The notes: generated by a model from the letters alone, not told the origin. Shown: positions 23,382-35,336, numbered from the stretch's first letter. The stretch: 64,000 nucleotides of DNA from Cannabis sativa (GCF_029168945.1 NC_083604.1:32297686-32361685); one strand, 5' to 3'. Program-made: numbers and translations.

Positions 23382-25925
23382 TGAAATACCCGATAAAAAT
23401 ATACATATATTTTAAATTTTATTTGTTATACAATTTGTATGAGAATAAGTATTTTATTTATTTCTACTAATAGTGAATAGAGATAATTGCTTAGAATAGT
23501 ATTGATAGATTTCGAAACATAGTTGAAATTATAGTAAGTGTCAAGGTAAAATTATGGTGTTTTCACGAATTAGGATAATTACTCAATTAAAGCCCAATAT
23601 GAAAGTTTATTAGAGTTTTATAGATTATTTAGTGGGTTTAATTTATTGTATGAGTGCATAAAATAATATTATAATGGAATTAATGTTAAAAAAATTCATA
23701 GGTTTGGATAAATTCGCAGGATTAAAAACTGTTTTAGTAAAATGATCATATCTAGAGTTTTAGAGCTCCGATTGAGGTGATTTCAGTGGCGTTGGAAAGA
23801 TAATTCAAAGATATACAAATTTTGTAGACATAGTTATATCATAATTCGGAAGTTTTCTATGTGAAAACTGAGCCTAAAGTTACGAGATAGAGGGCTTATT
23901 TTTAAAATTTAAGAATTAGATATTTGTTGATTTAATAATATTTTAGTATTTTATGATATATTATTATTTTTAGTTAACCTAGACCTATTAGAATACGGTA
24001 TCTCATAATCTTCAGTACATATTTTTTATCAAACCCTAAACTATCATAGTTTTAGTTTTCCTTTCCAAACCAATTAGTCAAAGATTCATTCTTCTTCATG
24101 GTCGCTCCTCTCAAACCTTCCACACTTCTTCTTATTTTTCTACCTTCATTCTTAAAGATTTGGATTTATAATCAAGGCTTGCCATCTTGAGACATCAAAT
24201 AGAAAGTTGTGAAGAGGTATGAAATATTTTCTTGCTCAATAATGCTAAATGTTATCTAAGGTTCGGACCTATTATATTTTTCGTTTTCAGAAAAAACAAG
24301 TTTCAGTAAAGTGATGATATCTCTCTTGATATTGATCCGTTTTTAGAGATTTTTGTATCGTTGGAAAGCTTATTCGATTTCTCATAAGTTTTATGAAGAA
24401 ACGTTTTGTTAATTCGAAGTCATACTATGTCAAAACGTTAGTTTTCTTTAATATCATGTGATTCGTTTCTTGAATCTTGTTCTTGCAAAACTGTTTTGGT
24501 AAAATTGTAATATCTCTTTGAATACAATTCCAATTTCAAAGATTTCTGTATCATTGGAAAGGGAATTTAATTTCCTAAAACTTTGATGAAGATGTTATCT
24601 TCTAGTTCTGAACCATTCAATGTCAAAAGTTTGTATTTTTGCTAAGTCGTGTAATTCGTTACTTTATATTCCTTCTTAGAAATAGTTTCAGTAAAACAAT
24701 CATAACTCCCTCAGTTTTAATCCATTTTTAATGATCTTTATATCATTGGAAAGATAATGAAATTTCCTATAATTTTTATGAAGACAACTTTTACTGAATT
24801 AGTATAGTTTATGGTCAAAAATAGTGATCTTTCTGCTATACTGTAAGAGTACGAATTTTAATGTTAGGGCCTTGAACCATGTGTTGTTATAGGTAGTAGT
24901 GACGAGATAACAAGTCTTAAGCAGCGGGATTTGAGGATCTTGTCCTCAACAAGAAAATTCATTGAGGTGCTTGGAGTAGCAAGAAGGTGTTCTTAACAAC
25001 TGAGGTAAGAAGAGTGGACATCTGTGCACAAGGTGTATGTTGAAACATACAACTGTATTATGGGTTTGTATTTACATGTTTTATTCTATGGTAGATTGTT
25101 GTTTTATCCTAATGTTATTAGTGTGTGATAGTGAAAAGACTTTTGACTGTTTGTGTGAGAATAGCACTTATAGGATAGGTTTTCTACTGCTGGTGTGAGC
25201 ATAGCACTGCAGGATATATTTTTGGCTGCTTGTATGGGTTTACTTGCAGGTTATCCTATCATGGGTGAGTACAACTTGTGATAAGGGATTGCCCTATTGG
25301 ATGCTCAGTGTGAGAACAGCACAAGACAGGGCAAGTTACACTTCATGTCTGATCAACATGAGTGGGAGTAGATTATCGTATGTGAGGACAATGTGCGATA
25401 AAATACTGTGTGTTATGTGTGTGAGTATAGCATGCATTAAGATTACACTGTGATATGATGTTGTATTATATGTGAGAATAATATGTGATATGACATGTTG
25501 TTATATGTATGCAAGTATGGTATGAATTGATTTGATGTTGTGATATTGTTATACTTATGACTATGTTATCTAGTTGGGGGGGTTATGTCCTACATAGCTC
25601 TTCTTACTGGGCGTTAGCTCACGGGTACTCTGTGTGCAAGTAAAGACAAAGTTATACAGTGAGGATGGCGAGCTCGAGGCGTGGGTTACATGTTAGGGGA
25701 TTGTCACAATGTTTTGGTTTAAAAATATTTCATTAAAGATTATGATTAAAATAGTTTTTGTAAAGCTTTATATTTTAAGGTTATGAATAAATAAATGTTT
25801 TGTTTTAAAAATAATGAGATCTCATGCTTAGTTATTTTTTATTAAAGAAGTCTTTTATTGTCTTTATCTTAAATGGTTTTAAACGGACTAGCTAGTGTGA
25901 CGTCTCGGGAAATCGGGGCGTTACA
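23382..25925 (+). mobile_element. Solo gypsy-type LTR, 2.5 kb
   Basis: A 2544-bp sequence from TGAAATACCCG to GGGGCGTTACA, flanked by a perfect duplication AGGTT (23377-23381 and 25926-25930). The ends resemble those of the chromovirus-like LTR at 26934, so orientation plus and gypsy class are inferred. The lineage is not determined because no coding part remains. It holds four copies of a roughly 105-bp module (23728-23830, 24300-24403, 24491-24596, 24683-24786). It also holds a region of degenerate GTGTGAG-N-ATAGCAC units (about 25110-25540). Confidence 0.88.
24300..24790 (+). repeat. Degenerate tandem repeat, about 192-bp unit
   Basis: Units start at about 24300, 24491 and 24683, spacing 191-192 bp. 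Each opens with TTTYAGTAAA, then CTC-rich text, a central (A/C)TTGGAAAG, and ends around TTTTGATGAAGA. The second half of each unit carries a CATNNTATGTCAAAA-like block followed by GTAATTCGTT-like text. An older single copy lies at 23728. Copies differ at many positions, so the array predates the insertion of this LTR. Confidence 0.75.
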
Positions 25926-26038
25926 AGGTTTACTAAACTTTATATGTGTTTATTTCATCGTTTTAGAAGTTCATATTTAGGGTGTTAATCAACATACTTG
26001 TGAGTAGATCTAAGATCCTGGTAAAATAATTTCCAACA

Positions 26039-26933
26039 ACTTTCCTCAGAGCCATGATAATTGATTTTCTTGCAAGAAATTTGGACTTTAAAACGATTGT
26101 TTGATGTTTTGGATGGTATCATGTTGTATTGAGTGTTATTTGATGATTGATTGATGTTTGCGAATTTTCGTGAAAAATAATTAAATATCTGTTTCTGGAA
26201 TTATTTTTATTGGATATTATGGAAAAAATTAAGCAAGTTACTTTTTTACAGAACTCAATTTCGATTTAATTTGAATTAGTTATGATTTTTTGAAGTTTCG
26301 AAAAAATCGGGGTTGAGCAACAGGGATACGCGCGCGGAACAGGCTGCATGCAGCCTCCTGCGCCCACATCCCTCGCCCATGCAGCCCCTTGCGCGCCCAT
26401 GGACGCATACTGTCTGTACAGCTCGCAATTGTTTCGTTTTTCTTCATTTTTTCATGTTTTTTCATGGATTTAACTTCCGATTTTTTGTGTAGTTCTGTAT
26501 TTTTACATTTACTATTCCTAATTCAATTCTAATTATCATAATTAATTAATTAATATTTTTTAAATTTAATTCATGATATTAGTGTAATTTGAATTTGAAA
26601 ATAGTAAATATCTATTTTTTTTTTTTTTTGCTTAATTATCTATCTTATTTTTAAATTTAAGGTGAGATATTAAATTTTTTAAATTAATTTTTTTTTAAAA
26701 TAAATTTGACCTTATTTAAATTTAAAATAAGATAACTATAATCATGTAATTTTAAATATATGTAAGATATTTTGCAAACTTTTAAATTTTGTTATTTTAT
26801 TTAATTAAATTACATTTAAAATCTGAAAAAGATATTCATTTATCTTTTTTAATTTTTTATTTAATTTTTATTTATAAAATAACATTAAATTTTTAAAAGT
26901 AGTTAGCAAATTTTTGAAATGATATTTAGGTTG
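26039..26933 (+). other. Leader of the second copia element, first block
   Basis: Non-coding. It begins with a decayed primer site (TTCCTCAGAGCCATGA, 26042-26057) that corresponds to the initiator-Met site in intact relatives. A GC-rich island in AT-rich sequence at about 26326-26405 contains the perfect palindrome GGCTGCATGCAGCC (26342-26355). The rest is AT-rich and collinear with the reverse complement of 15840-16740. It is interrupted at 26934 by a gypsy element. Confidence 0.8.
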
Positions 26934-28728
26934 TGTAATATCACGAAAAATAAAATAATATTTAAATAGGCATATTTTATTAAATATGTACTAGTTTTAG
27001 TAATGAGGTAAGATTATGATCTTACTTAAAGTTAATTAGTGTCAATTTAATAAATAGTTAAATAAAGCGTAATTTATTAATTACAGAGATTTTTTAAAAT
27101 TATGTATACAATATATATGCTATATGTGGAATAAAATATGTTTTTAGATCAACAATAGTAGGAATTCGACGGATTGGCCAGCAATATTTTGGTGGTATTA
27201 GTGGGTATTCTTAAAGTACCAAATATTTTCTTTGTAATGTCTAGAAATTTTAAGATTAAACGAATTATTTATTGGGTATAGTTTGATATTTACCCATCTA
27301 TATTATTATTGATAACTTATTAGATAAGAAACATAAGTGATGACTAAGCTATTTGTGGTGACTAACCACACTAACAAAGTGACTAAGCTTAATAGATAAT
27401 TCTAGCACCATTTCTTTGAATGACACGAATGGCCACCTTACTCAACAAGTTTTGGCTAGTCAAAGTTAATATTATCTTTCTCCTTATTTTATTATTTTAT
27501 TTACATGGTGTAAACTTAAAACTTAAGTCATTCATCACTTAAGACTTTGACACGTAGAACTAGAAGCCACTAAGCATGCCATTTTGGTGATTAATCTAGT
27601 TCAAGCTTAAGTTTATAAGCTTCATAGAAAACTTATATAAAGGATATCTCACACTACATTTGGGCGTGCTCCTCTCTATCTTTGCCACTTTATTCTTTTC
27701 TCTCTTTTCAAGTATTAAAAGCTTAACCCTTCAAAGCAAGCTTAGGAATATATATATATTAGAGGGTATATCTACGGGTTTTAATAATTATAGCATGTTT
27801 TGAATATAAACTGGGAATTATGACTAAGAGTAAGGGCTACTGAGGTTTTGATGAAAGCTACACTAAGGCTATAAAAGAATAATTTTACTTGGATAGTTAA
27901 CTTTTGGACTATTATACGCCAAATTATATTCTGCTCGGATCGGTTAGCACACTCATTAGGATATACAGGTAAGAAAAGTGGTATGCACCGTTTATTATTA
28001 AATGTTAATGGTTGTATGGTTATAGCCTAAATTATAAATGAGATTCTGATTAAATATTTGTTGAGCCTCGGTTATGACTAAAGGTTAGAATCGATTAATA
28101 CCGTTACGAGTAATTACTCTTGAAACCGCGGTTAGGTTTCTTACTTATCGTTTGCTTCATCGGGCAACGATAGTGACATATACAGCTCGTGGTTAACGAG
28201 TGGTAAAGGGGTACTTTATAAAGTACCAAGATTGTGTAATATGTAATGCGTAAAGGGGTACTTTATGATATTATGTAATGTGTAAACATGATGACAGGAG
28301 ATTAAATTGGTAATCATTTTTCAGTTATTGTTTGTTCACTTTTTCTTGCTGAGTCTCTGTGACTCACAGGTGCTTTATGGTGCAGGTAAGGGGAAAGCAA
28401 AGGTTGAGCAGCCATGAGTTCGGGGTCATAGCAGCAATGTACATATCGGCGCATGAGTGTTTTGGCCCAGTAATCAGGATGCTCTATTTTGAAAGTATTT
28501 TGGGAGTACAAAGTTTATGTTATAAAAATACTATTAAACCAGTTTGTGAATATTTTGAAAACAGGGGGACCCCATGGTTAATACCAATTATCTTTTATCA
28601 TAGTCTATGTGTAAAATTTTTAATTATCAAAATATTAATTACCCACACTTTTGATATAATTATATAGTATCTAAAGAATAATTTTATAAAAGCACACACG
28701 TGGCGTCCCTGTTGGACAGGGCGTTACA
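26934..28728 (+). repeat. 5' LTR of the plus-strand Tekay-like element
   Basis: 1795 bp, TGTAATATCACG to GGGCGTTACA. The core promoter TATATAAAGG lies at 27634-27643, so transcription should begin near 27665. The third base pair of the usual TGTAATATCCCG start differs from the 3' LTR. Small open frames near 28359-28667 are also present in the 3' LTR and have no recognisable product. Confidence 0.95.
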
Positions 28729-28731
28729 ACA

Positions 28732-28746
28732 TGGTATCAGAGCGCC
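28732..28746 (+). promoter_or_regulatory. Primer binding site, initiator-Met tRNA
   Basis: TGGTATCAGAGCGCC lies three bases after the LTR. The first 12 bases are complementary to the 3' end of plant initiator-Met tRNA, the standard primer of many plant LTR elements. Confidence 0.9.
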
Positions 28747-28969
28747 AAGGTTTTTAAATCCTGAAGACTGGTTTGATATGTACATTGGCTGCAAGGACCT
28801 GATCGACTCATGGTTTAGTAAGCTTTAAGTTAAAAGATAGCTTGTTAATTTTCTGATTACCTGATTATTTGAATTATGTTGATATCAGAATGTTGTGGGA
28901 AGGATTATAATATATGGAAATACTTATCAGTATTGTTATTACTTGGAATGTGATCGCAGGTGTATAGTT

Positions 28970-31900
28970 ATGCACCCAAGGCGGACTGGTAGGGGTGCCC
29001 GCGAGCTCGCTGGGCTCGGGGCTGCCGGTGAGGGTGAGAACCCTTTACCACCACCTAATTGGGAAGAGTTATATGCTGCTATGCAAGAAACTATTCGGCA
29101 GCAGGGTGAGCAAATCAGAGAATTAAGAGAGCAGCGAGCTCAGCCTGCTCTAAATCTTAATCCTGATCCTCCGGCACCTCTAGTAGTGCCACCGGATGCA
29201 GGGAATCGTTTGGAACCATTATATGAGCGGTTCAGAAAGCAGAATCCGCCAGTGTTTGAGGGTGGTCCTGATCCACTCAAGGCGGAGCAATGGATGAGTA
29301 TGATAACATCCATTTTTGATTTTATGCGAGTTGAAGATAATGACCGGGTCAGGTGTGCTACATATATGCTACGAGATGATGCCCGTATTTGGTGGGAAAT
29401 TGTATCTCAGGGCCATGATCTGAATAACATGACCTGGGAAACTTTTCGGGCCTTATTTTATGAGAAGTATTATAATGAGTCTATTAAGGCAGCAAAGGCA
29501 GAAGAGTTTATACGGTTAACTCAGGGTAGTATGACTGTGACAGAGTATGCCACTAAGTTTGATCGACTGGCAAAGTTTGCCTCAGATGAGGTGGCTACTG
29601 AAGCTGCTAGAAAAGCAAAGTTTATACGGGGGCTGGATGAACACATCGCCCGGGATGTGATTGTTGCTTCTAAACAACCCGGGGTTGCCCGAACTTATGC
29701 TCAAATAGTTGAGTTGGCCTTAGTTTCTGAGGGTGCAGAGGCTCAGATACGAAAGAAAAATATTGCTAGAAGGGATTCATGGAAGCAAACAGCAGGTGCT
29801 GGTTCGGGTAGGGGTACTGATCTTGGTGACCGCAAGAAAAGACCTAGTGAATCATCAGCGGTAGGCCCAAACAAAAGATTCCAGGGTAACCAAGGTTTCC
29901 GTCGTAGTGGAAACGAAAACTGGCGGACTTTTCCTGAATGTCCGAGGTGTAAAAGGCATCACCTGGGCGAGTGTCAAGCTAGGGCCTGTTTCCACTGTGG
30001 AATGGTGGGTCATATGAAGAGAAATTGTCCACAATTGCTACGGTTAGAGCAAAAGAAGGATGATACACCCGCTCCTGCCCGAGTGTTTGCCCTGACTCAA
30101 GCTGAGGCTGATGCTGGTCCTTCTACTGTGACAGGTCAGCTTTCTGTTGCTGGTACTTTATTGACTGTGTTAATTGATTCTGGTGCGACGCATTCTTATA
30201 TTTCAAGTAGAATAATTGAGCAGCTGAATAAACCTAGTGATGTGCTTTCTAGAGGTTTTGGAACCTTGTTGCCTACTGGGGAGTTGGTTATCTCCAGCAG
30301 GTGGGTTCGATCCCTTCCAGTGTTTGTGGAAGGAAGAGAGTTATCAGTTGATCTGATAGAATTAAATCTGGAGGATTTTGATGTTATTTTGGGGATGGAT
30401 TGGCTTGCTAAATACAATGCCACCATTGATTGTAAACGAAAGATGGTAACTTTTCAGCCTGAGGGCGAGGACCCCTTTGTATTTGTGGGTAAGATGCAAG
30501 GATCTCGGATTCCCTTAATTTCAGCCCTTAAGGCAAGGGATTTGTTGTGTGAGGGGTGCATTGGTTTCTTGGCAAGTGTTGTGGATATTTCCAGGGAACC
30601 ACTAGCGGGACCGGAGCATGTCCCAGTGGTTCGAGAATTTCTGGATGTGTTCCCAGAAGAGTTACCAGGGTTGCCACCAAAACGTGAAATTGATTTTGAG
30701 ATTGATTTAATACCAGGAGCCGAGCCTGTATCGAAAGCTCCCTACAGGATGGCACCTGCAGAGCTGAAAGAGTTAAAAGTTCAGTTACAGGGGATGATGG
30801 ATTTAAAATTTACTAGACCTAGTACTTCACCTTGGGGTGCACCAGTTTTGTTTGTGAAAAAGAAAGATGGAACATTACGAATGTGTATAGATTATCGGGA
30901 GTTAAACAAATTAACAGTGAAGAACAAGTACCCTCTGCCAAGAATAGATGATTTATTTGATCAGTTGCAGGGTAAAACTGTCTTTTCTAAAATTGATCTT
31001 CGATCTGGTTATCACCAACTGAGGATTCGAGAGGAGGATATTCCCAAGACAGCTTTTCGGACCCGGTATGGTCATTATGAATTCCTGGTAATGTCCTTCG
31101 GATTAACAAATGCCCCGGCAGCATTTATGGATTTGATGAACCGAGTGTTCAAAGATTTTCTGGATGATTTTGTTATTGTCTTTATCGATGATATTCTAAT
31201 TTATTCAGACTCGGAAGAGACTCACGAAAGACATCTTCGAATGGTATTACAACGTCTCAGGGAGCATAAGTTGTATGCCAAGTTTAAGAAATGTGAATTT
31301 TGGTTACCTCAGGTGAGTTTCTTGGGGCATGTGGTGAGTAAAGATGGTATTTTAGTGGATCCAGTAAAGATTGAAGCAGTTCGTGACTGGCCTCGACCTA
31401 AGTCAAGAATCGAAGTTAGAAGTTTCCTGGGGTTAGCAGGATATTACCGAAGATTTGTTGAGGGCTTTGCAAAGATTTCTACGCCTTTAACTGAATTGAC
31501 CCGAAAGAATTGTAAGTTTGTTTGGACTGACAAGTGTGAAGGAAGTTTCCAGGAATTGAAGCAAAGGTTGATTACCGCTCCTGTGCTGACTTTACCAAAA
31601 AGTGATGAAAAGTTTGTGATTTATTGTGATGCATCCAAACAAGGGTTAGGTTGTGTTCTTATGCAATCAGAGAAAGTGATTGCTTATGCATCCAGGCAAT
31701 TGAAGGAATATGAACAACGATATCCTACCCATGATATTGAATTAGCAGCGGTTGTCTTTGCACTAAAAGTTTGGCGTCACTATCTATACGGTGAGAAGTG
31801 TGAAATTTATACAGATCACAAAAGCCTCAAGTACTTTTTCACTCAGAAGGATTTAAATATGAGGCAACGACGATGGTTAGAACTGGTCAAAGATTATGAC

Positions 31901-32210
31901 TGCGAGATTCTCTACCACCCTGGTAAAGCAAATGTGGTAGCGGATGCTCTAAGTCGGAAAGGACCAGGGCAAGTTTGTGAACTAAAGGAAATCTCAGCAA
32001 AGTTGGCTGAGGATATGACGAGAGCGGGAATTGAATTTGTAATTGGAAAACTTGCTAATATCACTATACAATCTAATCTGTTGGAAAGAATTAGAGTAGC
32101 CCAACAAAGTGACCTTGAGCTACAGGGACATAAGGAGAAGTTAGAGGCTGGATTGGCAAGAGACTTTTCGTGCTTATCTGATGGGTTGTTGCGATACAAA
32201 AACGTAACTG
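28970..32210 (+). pseudogene. Gag, protease, RT and RNase H polyprotein (long open part)
   Basis: One open frame of about 1080 codons. I chose the start at 28970 ([15 protein letters not shown]) because it matches the start of related gags; an in-frame ATG 25 codons upstream at 28895 is less likely. Counting from 28970, the capsid domain spans about residues 70-230 ([19 protein letters not shown]) and the zinc knuckle [14 protein letters not shown] is near 340. The protease [13 protein letters not shown] is near 400. RT follows with [13 protein letters not shown] and the catalytic FIDD in [12 protein letters not shown] near 745. RNase H has [16 protein letters not shown] near 890 and [11 protein letters not shown]. 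The frame is lost at about 32205 by a one-base indel just before the integrase zinc site. Confidence 0.93.
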
Positions 32211-33502
32211 TGTACCGGTTGATAAAGAAATCAGACAAGAGATTCTTGATGAATCTCATACTACACCGTACTCCTTACACCCGGGAACAACCAAGATGTA
32301 TCATGATGTGAAAGCTTTATACTGGTGGCCGGGTATGAAGAGGGATATTGTTGAATATGTGTCAAAATGCTTAACCTGTCAACAAATTAAAGCAGAACAT
32401 CAAAGGCCGGCAGGTTTGCTTCAACCTCTGAAGATTCCTGAATGGAAATGGGAAGACATCACCATGGATTTTGTGGTAGGATTGCCCAGAACAGTAGGGT
32501 ATTATGATTCTATTTGGGTGATAGTGGATCGATATACGAAGTCTGCTCACTTTCTCCCGGTGAGGACAACGTATACAGTGGATCAATATGCTGATTTGTA
32601 TATTAAGGAGATAGTTCGACTTCATGGTGCCCCAAAGTCGATAGTTTCAGATCGAGATCCAAAATTTACATCCAAATTCTGGGAAAGTTTACAGCAAGCA
32701 ATGGGTACTAAGTTGAAATTCGGATACTTTTCATCCTCAAACCGATGGTCAATCTGAAAGGACTATCCAGATACTTGAGGATATGTTGAGAGCATGTGTA
32801 ATGGACTTTGAAGGTTCTTGGAACAAGTACCTACCTCTGATTGAGTTTTCTTATAACAATAGTTATCAGAGTACCATTGGCATGGCTCCGTATGAGATGC
32901 TTTATGGAAGGAAATGTCGATCACCTATTCACTGGGATGAGGCCGGTGAACGTAGGTACCTTGGACCTGAAGCTGTCCAAAGAACGAGCGAGGCTATTGT
33001 AAAGATTCGAGCTCGTATGCTTGCTTCCCAAAGTAGACAGAAAAGCTACGCAGATCCAAAGCGTAGAGATGTTGAATTCCAAGTTGGGGATTTTGTTTTT
33101 CTTCGGGTGTCCCCAATGAAGGGAATTCGAAGGTTCGGGAAGAAAGGAAAGTTAAGTCCCAGGTTTATTGGTCCATTTGAGATTCTTGAGAAAGTAGGTC
33201 AGGTAGCTTATCGGTTGGCTCTACCTCCTGCTTTATCTGGGGTTCATAACGTGTTTCATGTCTCGATGCTTCGGAAATATGTATCAGATACAACTCATGT
33301 CTTAAGTTATGAAGACATTGAGCTTCAGACCGACCTGTCATATGAAGAGCAACCAGTACAAATTTTAGACAGAAAGGAAAAGGTGTTGCGGAACAAGACT
33401 ATTCCGCTAGTTAAAGTGTTGTGGCGAAACAACAAGGTTGAAGAAGCGACTTGGGAATTAGAGTTGGAAATGCGGGAGCTGTATCCCGAGCTTTTCAGGT
33501 AA
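32205..33502 (+). pseudogene. Integrase and chromodomain-like tail, frameshifted
   Basis: Continuation of the polyprotein in a new frame. The zinc-binding segment is followed by WWPGMKRDIVEYVSKCLTCQ, the first catalytic Asp in MDFVVGLPRT, and the second in VSDRDPKFTSKFW. A second indel at about 32722-32730 shifts the frame again before the stretch with the catalytic Glu. The last part (32783-33502) has YNNSYQSTIGMAPYEMLYGR, the GPFEILEKVG turn, and a C-terminal segment ILDRKEKVLRNKTIPLVKVL that looks like a chromodomain, the part thought to steer insertion into heterochromatin. It ends at a TAA at 33500. Confidence 0.9.
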
Positions 33503-33524
33503 ATTTCGAGGACGAAATTTCTAT

Positions 33525-33538
33525 AAGGGGGGGATAGT
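33525..33538 (+). promoter_or_regulatory. Polypurine tract
   Basis: AAGGGGGGGATAGT directly precedes the 3' LTR and serves as plus-strand primer during reverse transcription. The same motif, in reverse complement, stands at 40390-40404. Confidence 0.9.
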
Positions 33539-35331
33539 TGTAATATCCCGAAAAATAAAATAATATTTAAATAGGCATATTTTATTAAATATGTACTAGT
33601 TTTAGTAATGAGGTAAGATTATGATCTTACTTAAAGTTAATTAGTGTCAATTTAATAAATAGTTAAATAAAGCGTAATTTATTAATTACAGAGATTTTTT
33701 AAAATTATGTATACAATATATATGCTATATGTGGAATAAAATATGTTTTTAGATCAACAATAGTAGGAATTCGATGGATTGGCCAGCAATATTTTGGTGG
33801 TATTAGTGGGTATTCTTAAAGTACCAAATATTTTCTTTGTAATGTCTAGAAATTTTAAGATTAAACGAATTATTTATTGGGTATAGTTTGATATTTACCC
33901 ATCTATATTATTATTGATAACTTATTAGATAAGAAACATAAGTGATGACTAAGCTATTTGTGGTGACTAACCACACTAACAAAGTGACTAAGCTTAATAG
34001 ATAATTCTAGCACCATTTCTTTGAATGACACGAATGGCCACCTTACTCAACAAGTTTTGGCTAGTCAAAGTTAATATTATCTTTCTCCTTATTTTATTAT
34101 TTTATTTACATGGTGTAAACTTAAAACTTAAGTCATTCATCACTTAAGACTTTGACACGTAGAACTAGAAGCCACTAAGCATGCCATTTTGGTGATTAAT
34201 CTAGTTCAAGCTTAAGTTTATAAGCTTCATAGAAAACTTATATAAAGGATATCTCACACTACATTTGGGCATGCTCCTCTCTATCTCTGCCACTTTATTC
34301 TTTTCTCTCTTTTCATGTATTAAAAGCTTAACCCTTCAAAGCAAGCTTAGGAATATATATATATTAGAGGGTATATCTACGGGTTTTAATAATTATAGCA
34401 TGTTTTGAATATAAACTGGGAATTATGACTAAGAGTAAGGGCTACTGAGGTTTTGATGAAAGCTACACTAAGGCTATAAAAGAATCATTTTACTTGGATA
34501 GTTAACTTTTGGACTATTATACGCCAAATTATATTCTGCTCGGATCGGTTAGCACACTCATTAGGATATACAGGTAAGAAAAGTGGTATGCACCGTTTAT
34601 TATTAAATGTTAATGGTTGTATGGTTATAGCCTCGATTATAAATGAGATTCTGATTAAATATTTGTTGAGCCTCGGTTATGACTGAAGGTTAGAATCGAT
34701 TAATACCGTTACGAGTAATTACTCTTGAAACCGCGGTTAGGTTTCTTACTTATCGTTTGCTTCATCGGGCAACGATAGTGACATATACAGCTCGTGGTTA
34801 ACGAGTGGTAAAGGGGTACTTTATAAAGTACCAAGATTGTGTAATATGTAATGCGTAAAGGGGTACTTTATGATATTATGTAATGTGTAAACATGATGAC
34901 AGGAGATTAAATTGGTAATCATTTTTCAGTTATTGTTTGTTCACTTTTTCTTGCTGAGTCTCTGTGACTCACAGGTGCTTTATGGTGCAGGTAAGGGGAA
35001 AGCAAAGGTTGAGCAGCCATGAGTTCGGGGTCATAGCAGCAATGTACATATCAGCCGCAGTGTTTCGGCCCAGTAATCAGGATGCTCTATTTTGAAAGTA
35101 TTTTGGGAGTACAAAGTTTATGTTATAAAAATACTATTAAACCAGTTTGTGAATATTTTGAAAACAGGGGGACCCCATGGTTAATACCAATTATCTTTTA
35201 TCATAGTCTATGTGTAAAATTTTTAATTATCAAAATATTAATTACCCACACTTTTGATATAATTATATAGTATCTAAAGAATAATTTTATAAAAGCACAC
35301 ACGTGGCGTCCCTGTTGGACAGGGCGTTACA
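33539..35331 (+). repeat. 3' LTR of the plus-strand Tekay-like element
   Basis: 1793 bp, TGTAATATCCCG to GGGCGTTACA. It is nearly identical to the 5' LTR, with scattered single-base changes and one small rearranged spot (28446-28465 against 35050-35067). TATA box at 34239-34248. Confidence 0.95.
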
Positions 35332-35336
35332 GGTTG

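Larger units (their letters stand above)
21593..26038 (+). repeat. 5' LTR of the second copia element, split
   Basis: Runs TGTTGGGTTTTATGCCC to ATTTCCAACA. Without the inserted solo LTR and its 5-bp duplication it is about 1897 bp. The core promoter TATAAATAT is at 23022-23030, with transcription expected a little downstream, followed by a pyrimidine-rich leader stretch (TTCTTCTCTTTCTTCCC). It aligns with the reverse complement of 8632-10501. Confidence 0.92.
26934..35331 (+). mobile_element. Ty3/gypsy Tekay-like element, complete, nearly intact
   Basis: An 8398-bp plus-strand element flanked by GGTTG (26929-26933 and 35332-35336). Its two LTRs are about 1.79 kb and differ by roughly a dozen positions by eye, so this is a fairly young insertion. 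It has a primer site at 28732, gag-pol from 28970 to 33502 with two frameshifts, and a polypurine tract at 33525. The domain order gag, protease, RT, RNase H, integrase with a chromodomain-like tail places it among chromoviruses. Tekay/Del is the best fit. It sits in the leader of the second copia element. Confidence 0.95.

Noticed and set aside
25244..25453. 69-codon plus-strand frame in the 2.5-kb solo LTR
   Set aside because: Made of the degenerate minirepeats; no start context or domain supports it.
28359..28667. 102-codon frame inside the Tekay-like LTR (also 35082-35270)
   Set aside because: Lies across the transcript-end part of the LTR, is truncated differently in the two LTRs, and has no known domain.
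28732..28746. Possible tRNA gene near TGGTATCAGAGC
   Set aside because: It is only the short complement of a tRNA 3' end used as primer site; no cloverleaf sequence is present.
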